7,299 nt of DNA. It comes from Candidatus Falkowiibacteriota bacterium. Its GTDB lineage: Bacteria; Patescibacteriota; Patescibacteriia; Patescibacteriales; JALSMD01. Under the pieces are notes generated by a model, which was not told the DNA's origin, did no database searches, and was given only the letters and a program-made list of their open reading frames with translations. The position numbers and the translations under genes were made by a program. Where the stretch lies: positions 1 through 7,299 of the forward strand of contig JALSMD010000121.1 in the NCBI GenBank assembly GCA_026987855.1. The letters run 5' to 3'. Of this stretch, positions 5,425 through 7,299 are shown piece by piece (position 1 is the stretch's first letter; every line of letters begins with the position of its first letter).

Positions 5425-5471
5425 TTATGTTTCACCACGACTTTTTTGTTTAATATTAGCAAAAAAACAAT

Positions 5472-5503
5472 AAAAAATCCCCACTTGTTAACAAGTGGGG
5501 ATT
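5472..5503 (-). terminator. Intrinsic terminator after tsaB
   Basis: A perfect 28-bp palindrome (5476-5503) centred on GTTAAC contains AATCCCCACTTG and its reverse complement. In minus-strand RNA the GC-rich stem is followed by six U's (5477-5472) and, after a short break, another U-run. It would end transcription of the tsaB unit before the mraZ promoter about 50 nt further on. The plus-strand side has only ATT then A's, so it is directional. Confidence 0.9.
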
Positions 5504-5590
5504 AAAACAATTACAATTAAAACAAAACTTCAATTACTTTTATCCTTTTTTCAACACTTTATACACAATACTTATACCCAGCAAATTAAA

Positions 5591-5959
5591 TTATTTATTT
5601 TTAAAGTTAATATTTGGTTTGGCGTTATAAAAAGCTCTAACAGGACAAAATGTTATTGGTTTTTGATTTTTTCTCCCCTTTGTCCCATTTACTGGAATCG
5701 CTAAAGCATAAGCTAAAGCATTAGCAACGGAAACGCCAACACGCAGAGAGGTAAAGGTTCCGCCACAATTATTTACCTTAATCTCTTTTATATTACTAAT
5801 TTTTAAATTATGTCTACATAATATTTTATCAATTTCAACTAAAAGTCTTTCTGCTTGGGCGCGTGGTGCTTTAACAAATACTTTGTCCATACATTTTCCT
5901 TTTTGCCAAAGCTCTAAATTAATTTTATCTTTAATTGTAGTATCTATAAATAAAAGCAT
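5591..5959 (-). CDS. tsaB: TsaB-like protein (tRNA t6A biosynthesis), short form
   Basis: TsaB (YeaZ) is the scaffold partner of TsaD; with TsaE and TsaC it makes N6-threonylcarbamoyladenosine at position 37 of ANN-decoding tRNAs. The 122 residues begin with the ASKHA-fold strand LLFIDTT (2-8), and residues 62-90 carry the family signature in altered form, NNCGGTFTSLRVGVSVANAL followed by AYALAIPV, where typical TsaB has GPGSFTGLRIG. Only the N-terminal half of the usual ~230-residue protein is present, ending naturally in a Lys/Asn-rich tail. There is no sign of a frameshift or continuation in the 87 nt before the terminator. Half-length TsaB is, to my knowledge, common in CPR bacteria. It is the last gene of a three-gene unit, 50 nt after the regulator gene, with no Shine-Dalgarno sequence. 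Confidence 0.85.
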   Translation of the reverse strand: MLLFIDTTIKDKINLELWQKGKCMDKVFVKAPRAQAERLLVEIDKILCRHNLKISNIKEIKVNNCGGTFTSLRVGVSVANALAYALAIPVNGTKGRKNQKPITFCPVRAFYNAKPNINFKNK

Positions 5960-6009
5960 AACAACAAAATAAAGTTAGTCCTTAATTTGTTCCTTTTTCT
6001 AGTTCTTAA

Positions 6010-6615
6010 CTATGTTTCATCAATAACAATAATTTTTTTACCCTCTAAGATATTATACAGAAAAACATCTGTGATATCCCGGCGATATTTGTATTCCCGA
6101 TAATCAAGTAAAGTGTAATTCAATTCTCTGCCCATATCATTTTCCAGCTCTTTTATGATACGTAAAAACTTAGTTTTATTAAACTTGCCAACCACTAGAA
6201 TATCGATAGGAGATTGGGGGTAATTAGTAAAAATCCCTGTTAAAATTAAAAGCTTGATCTTGCCTGTCTTCTTTAGTTTTTCAACAAAATCCTTTTCATA
6301 TAGAACTTGGGCTTTGACAATCAGAGCCTTAATCTCATCATATAATACAAAATTAGTATTAACTTTATAATATTTCTTTTCTGGGGACCCGATTTCTTTA
6401 TTATTTTTTTTGTTATTTTCTCTGTCTGTATTTTCATTAGTTACCGAAACTAAAAGCCCAAATTTCTCTAAATTTTCTAATTCGCGGCGCACAGAATTAA
6501 TCTGCAATCCTAAATAGCGGCTTAATTGGCGGATATAAAATTTTTCCTCTGGGTGCAGTAAAAATAACTTTAAAATTTTGACTCTTGCTCTTGACCCAAA
6601 AAGTTTAGATAACAT
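6010..6615 (-). CDS. Winged-helix regulator with degenerate nucleotidyltransferase-like domain
   Basis: The protein has 201 residues. Residues ~1-58 form an ArsR/MarR-like winged helix: FGSRARVKILKLFLLHP leads into YIRQLSRYLGLQINSVRREL, the likely recognition-helix region. A hydrophilic Asn/Lys/Glu linker (~60-80) follows, then KKYYKVN (the probable wing or dimer strand). Residues ~118-198 resemble a minimal nucleotidyltransferase core: IKLLILTGIFTN then SPIDILVVG, where an active enzyme has GS...SDIDLLV. The GS is GI and the first catalytic Asp is Pro, so the domain is probably non-catalytic and may act as a sensor or dimeriser. Proteins of this layout recur in CPR genomes as predicted regulators; targets and signals are unknown. 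It is 33 nt downstream of a small membrane protein gene and upstream of tsaB, probably co-transcribed. Confidence 0.7.
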   Translation of the reverse strand: MLSKLFGSRARVKILKLFLLHPEEKFYIRQLSRYLGLQINSVRRELENLEKFGLLVSVTNENTDRENNKKNNKEIGSPEKKYYKVNTNFVLYDEIKALIVKAQVLYEKDFVEKLKKTGKIKLLILTGIFTNYPQSPIDILVVGKFNKTKFLRIIKELENDMGRELNYTLLDYREYKYRRDITDVFLYNILEGKKIIVIDET

Positions 6616-6648
6616 ACAAAAGAATAAAAATAAATAATTAAATAAATT

Positions 6649-6855
6649 TTAATGCTTGTTTTTGTTGAAATAATTACCAATCACAAAAAACAAAATGGCT
6701 ATAAGCCAAAGAGAATTGATAAAAATCCAAAATTCGCTTACACGCAAAATTCTAAAACCATCTTCCCCAAAACCAAAAACTAAAAACACAACACTCACAC
6801 CAACAACCAACCAAGCTAAGGAAATAAAGATGTTGGCAAACTTATGTCGCTGCAT
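6649..6855 (-). CDS. Small two-helix membrane protein, unknown function
   Basis: The 68-residue protein has a basic start (MQRHK) and two hydrophobic segments (~8-29 and ~42-61) joined by a short loop GEDGFRILRVSEFW. It ends in a basic tail YFNKNKH, which suggests a hairpin topology with both ends inside. I do not recognise the family. Support for a real gene is a TGTTATAAT extended -10 just upstream, the tight 33-nt spacing to the following regulator gene, and a composition expected of a membrane protein rather than of a random AT-rich ORF. The overlapping plus-strand ORF (6695-7000) has the Thr/Pro/Asn-rich look of an antisense shadow. The ATG is only about 2 nt after the predicted transcription start, so translation may be leaderless. 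Confidence 0.65.
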   Translation of the reverse strand: MQRHKFANIFISLAWLVVGVSVVFLVFGFGEDGFRILRVSEFWIFINSLWLIAILFFVIGNYFNKNKH

Positions 6856-6863
6856 ATATCTAG

Positions 6864-6893
6864 ATTATAACATAAATACTATTTATAATACAA
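6864..6893 (-). promoter_or_regulatory. Promoter of the small membrane protein-regulator-tsaB unit
   Basis: On the minus strand an extended -10, TGTTATAAT, has its TATAAT at 6869-6864. A weak -35 (TTGTAT, 6893-6888) lies 18 nt upstream. The predicted start of transcription is about 6857, nearly coincident with the ATG at 6855. Confidence 0.6.
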
Positions 6894-7030
6894 ATATTTA
6901 TATTAACTCAGCGCATTTTGGAAACAAAACTACTATTTTAATTAAATATCCTATAAATCTAATACAATTTTTGGGCCAACACGACACAAAACAAAGCTAA
7001 AAAAACTGAAAATTACAATTAAAATTGCTA

Positions 7031-7060
7031 TTGAATTATATTAACAATTTATTGTATAAT
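7031..7060 (+). promoter_or_regulatory. Divergent promoter of the right-edge gene
   Basis: TTGAAT (7031-7036) is followed after 18 nt by TATAAT (7055-7060), giving a predicted start near 7067 and a 27-nt leader before the ATG at 7094. A second TATAAT at 7067-7072 has no well-spaced -35. In the remaining divergent intergenic region (6894-7030) I see only AT-rich sequence with no clear gene or repeat. Confidence 0.55.
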
Positions 7061-7093
7061 TATAAGTATAATAGCTAAAATTACTTTTAATAT

Positions 7094-7299
7094 ATGAATT
7101 ATAAAATTGCCCAATTAACACTTAACCCGGAAAAAAAGCAAAAAGCTGTCGGAGAAATATATATTGCTCAACCTGATATGCAAAAGGAATTATTGGGAGG
7201 TAAAATCTTTATTTTGGCTGAAATTAAAGAAAAAAAAGAAATAGCCAACAAAATACTGAATTTTTTAATTTATCAATTAGAAGAAAATTATTACCAAAG
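7094..7299 (+). CDS. Unidentified protein, N-terminal 68 residues (runs off the window)
   Basis: From ATG 7094 the frame is open to the window edge: it begins MNYKIAQLTLNPEKKQKAVG, continues EIYIAQPDMQKELLGGKIFI and ends IANKILNFLIYQLEENYYQ. The alternation of beta-strand-like and charged helical stretches, and the absence of a signal peptide or membrane segment, suggest a cytoplasmic protein with a folded N-terminal domain. The opening resembles an uncharacterised protein I associate with CPR genomes, but I cannot name a function from this fragment. It has its own promoter and no Shine-Dalgarno sequence, and it is transcribed away from the rest of the window. Confidence 0.7.
   Translation, partial: MNYKIAQLTLNPEKKQKAVGEIYIAQPDMQKELLGGKIFILAEIKEKKEIANKILNFLIYQLEENYYQ

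Noticed and set aside
5495..5704. Plus-strand 69-aa ORF over the terminator and the tsaB 3' end
   Set aside because: It starts inside the terminator palindrome and is antisense to tsaB; no support.
6695..7000. Plus-strand 101-aa ORF
   Set aside because: It overlaps the two-helix membrane protein gene antisense, has Thr/Pro/Asn low-complexity composition and runs across the minus-strand promoter.

Overview
The window looks like part of a chromosome from a Candidate Phyla Radiation (Patescibacteria, probably Parcubacteria-like) bacterium. This is inferred from very low GC, almost no Shine-Dalgarno sequences ahead of starts, small genes, a half-length TsaB, and a winged-helix/degenerate nucleotidyltransferase regulator of a type I associate with CPR genomes. 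No rRNA or tRNA is present to fix the taxonomy.

From about 5424 down to 1 the minus strand carries the head of a division and cell wall (dcw) cluster in the order mraZ, a 43-residue small ORF, rsmH (mraW), ftsL-like, ftsI (class B PBP), murF (cut by the window edge). It is driven by a promoter with both hexamers at consensus (TTGACA-17-TATAAT, 5396-5424). Just downstream of the predicted transcription start are three GGTGA repeats at exactly 10-bp spacing (5360-5384), the architecture of MraZ boxes, so mraZ probably autoregulates the cluster. A terminator-like hairpin (2915-2969) splits the cluster between ftsL and ftsI.

The most unusual region is the roughly 420-nt untranslated leader of mraZ (4971-5389). 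It is A-rich and G-poor, except for two related structured elements (5164-5218 and 4980-5039). These share conserved internal sequences (GAAGGGGUCUG and CAGCCUCCUCCUU in the minus-strand RNA), while their outer and apical helices differ in sequence but still pair. In several hairpins of this strand the only imperfect pair is G.U in the minus-strand RNA but A.C on the plus strand, which points to minus-strand RNA function. I do not recognise the motif; it is a candidate undescribed cis-regulatory RNA of the dcw cluster.

Upstream, and separated by a strong palindromic terminator (5472-5503), is another minus-strand unit: a 68-residue two-helix membrane protein, a winged-helix regulator with a nucleotidyltransferase-like domain, and a short TsaB (tRNA t6A synthesis). 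Its promoter (6864-6893) sits so close to the first ATG that the mRNA may be leaderless. A divergent promoter (7031-7060) drives an unidentified plus-strand gene that runs off the right edge (7094-7299).
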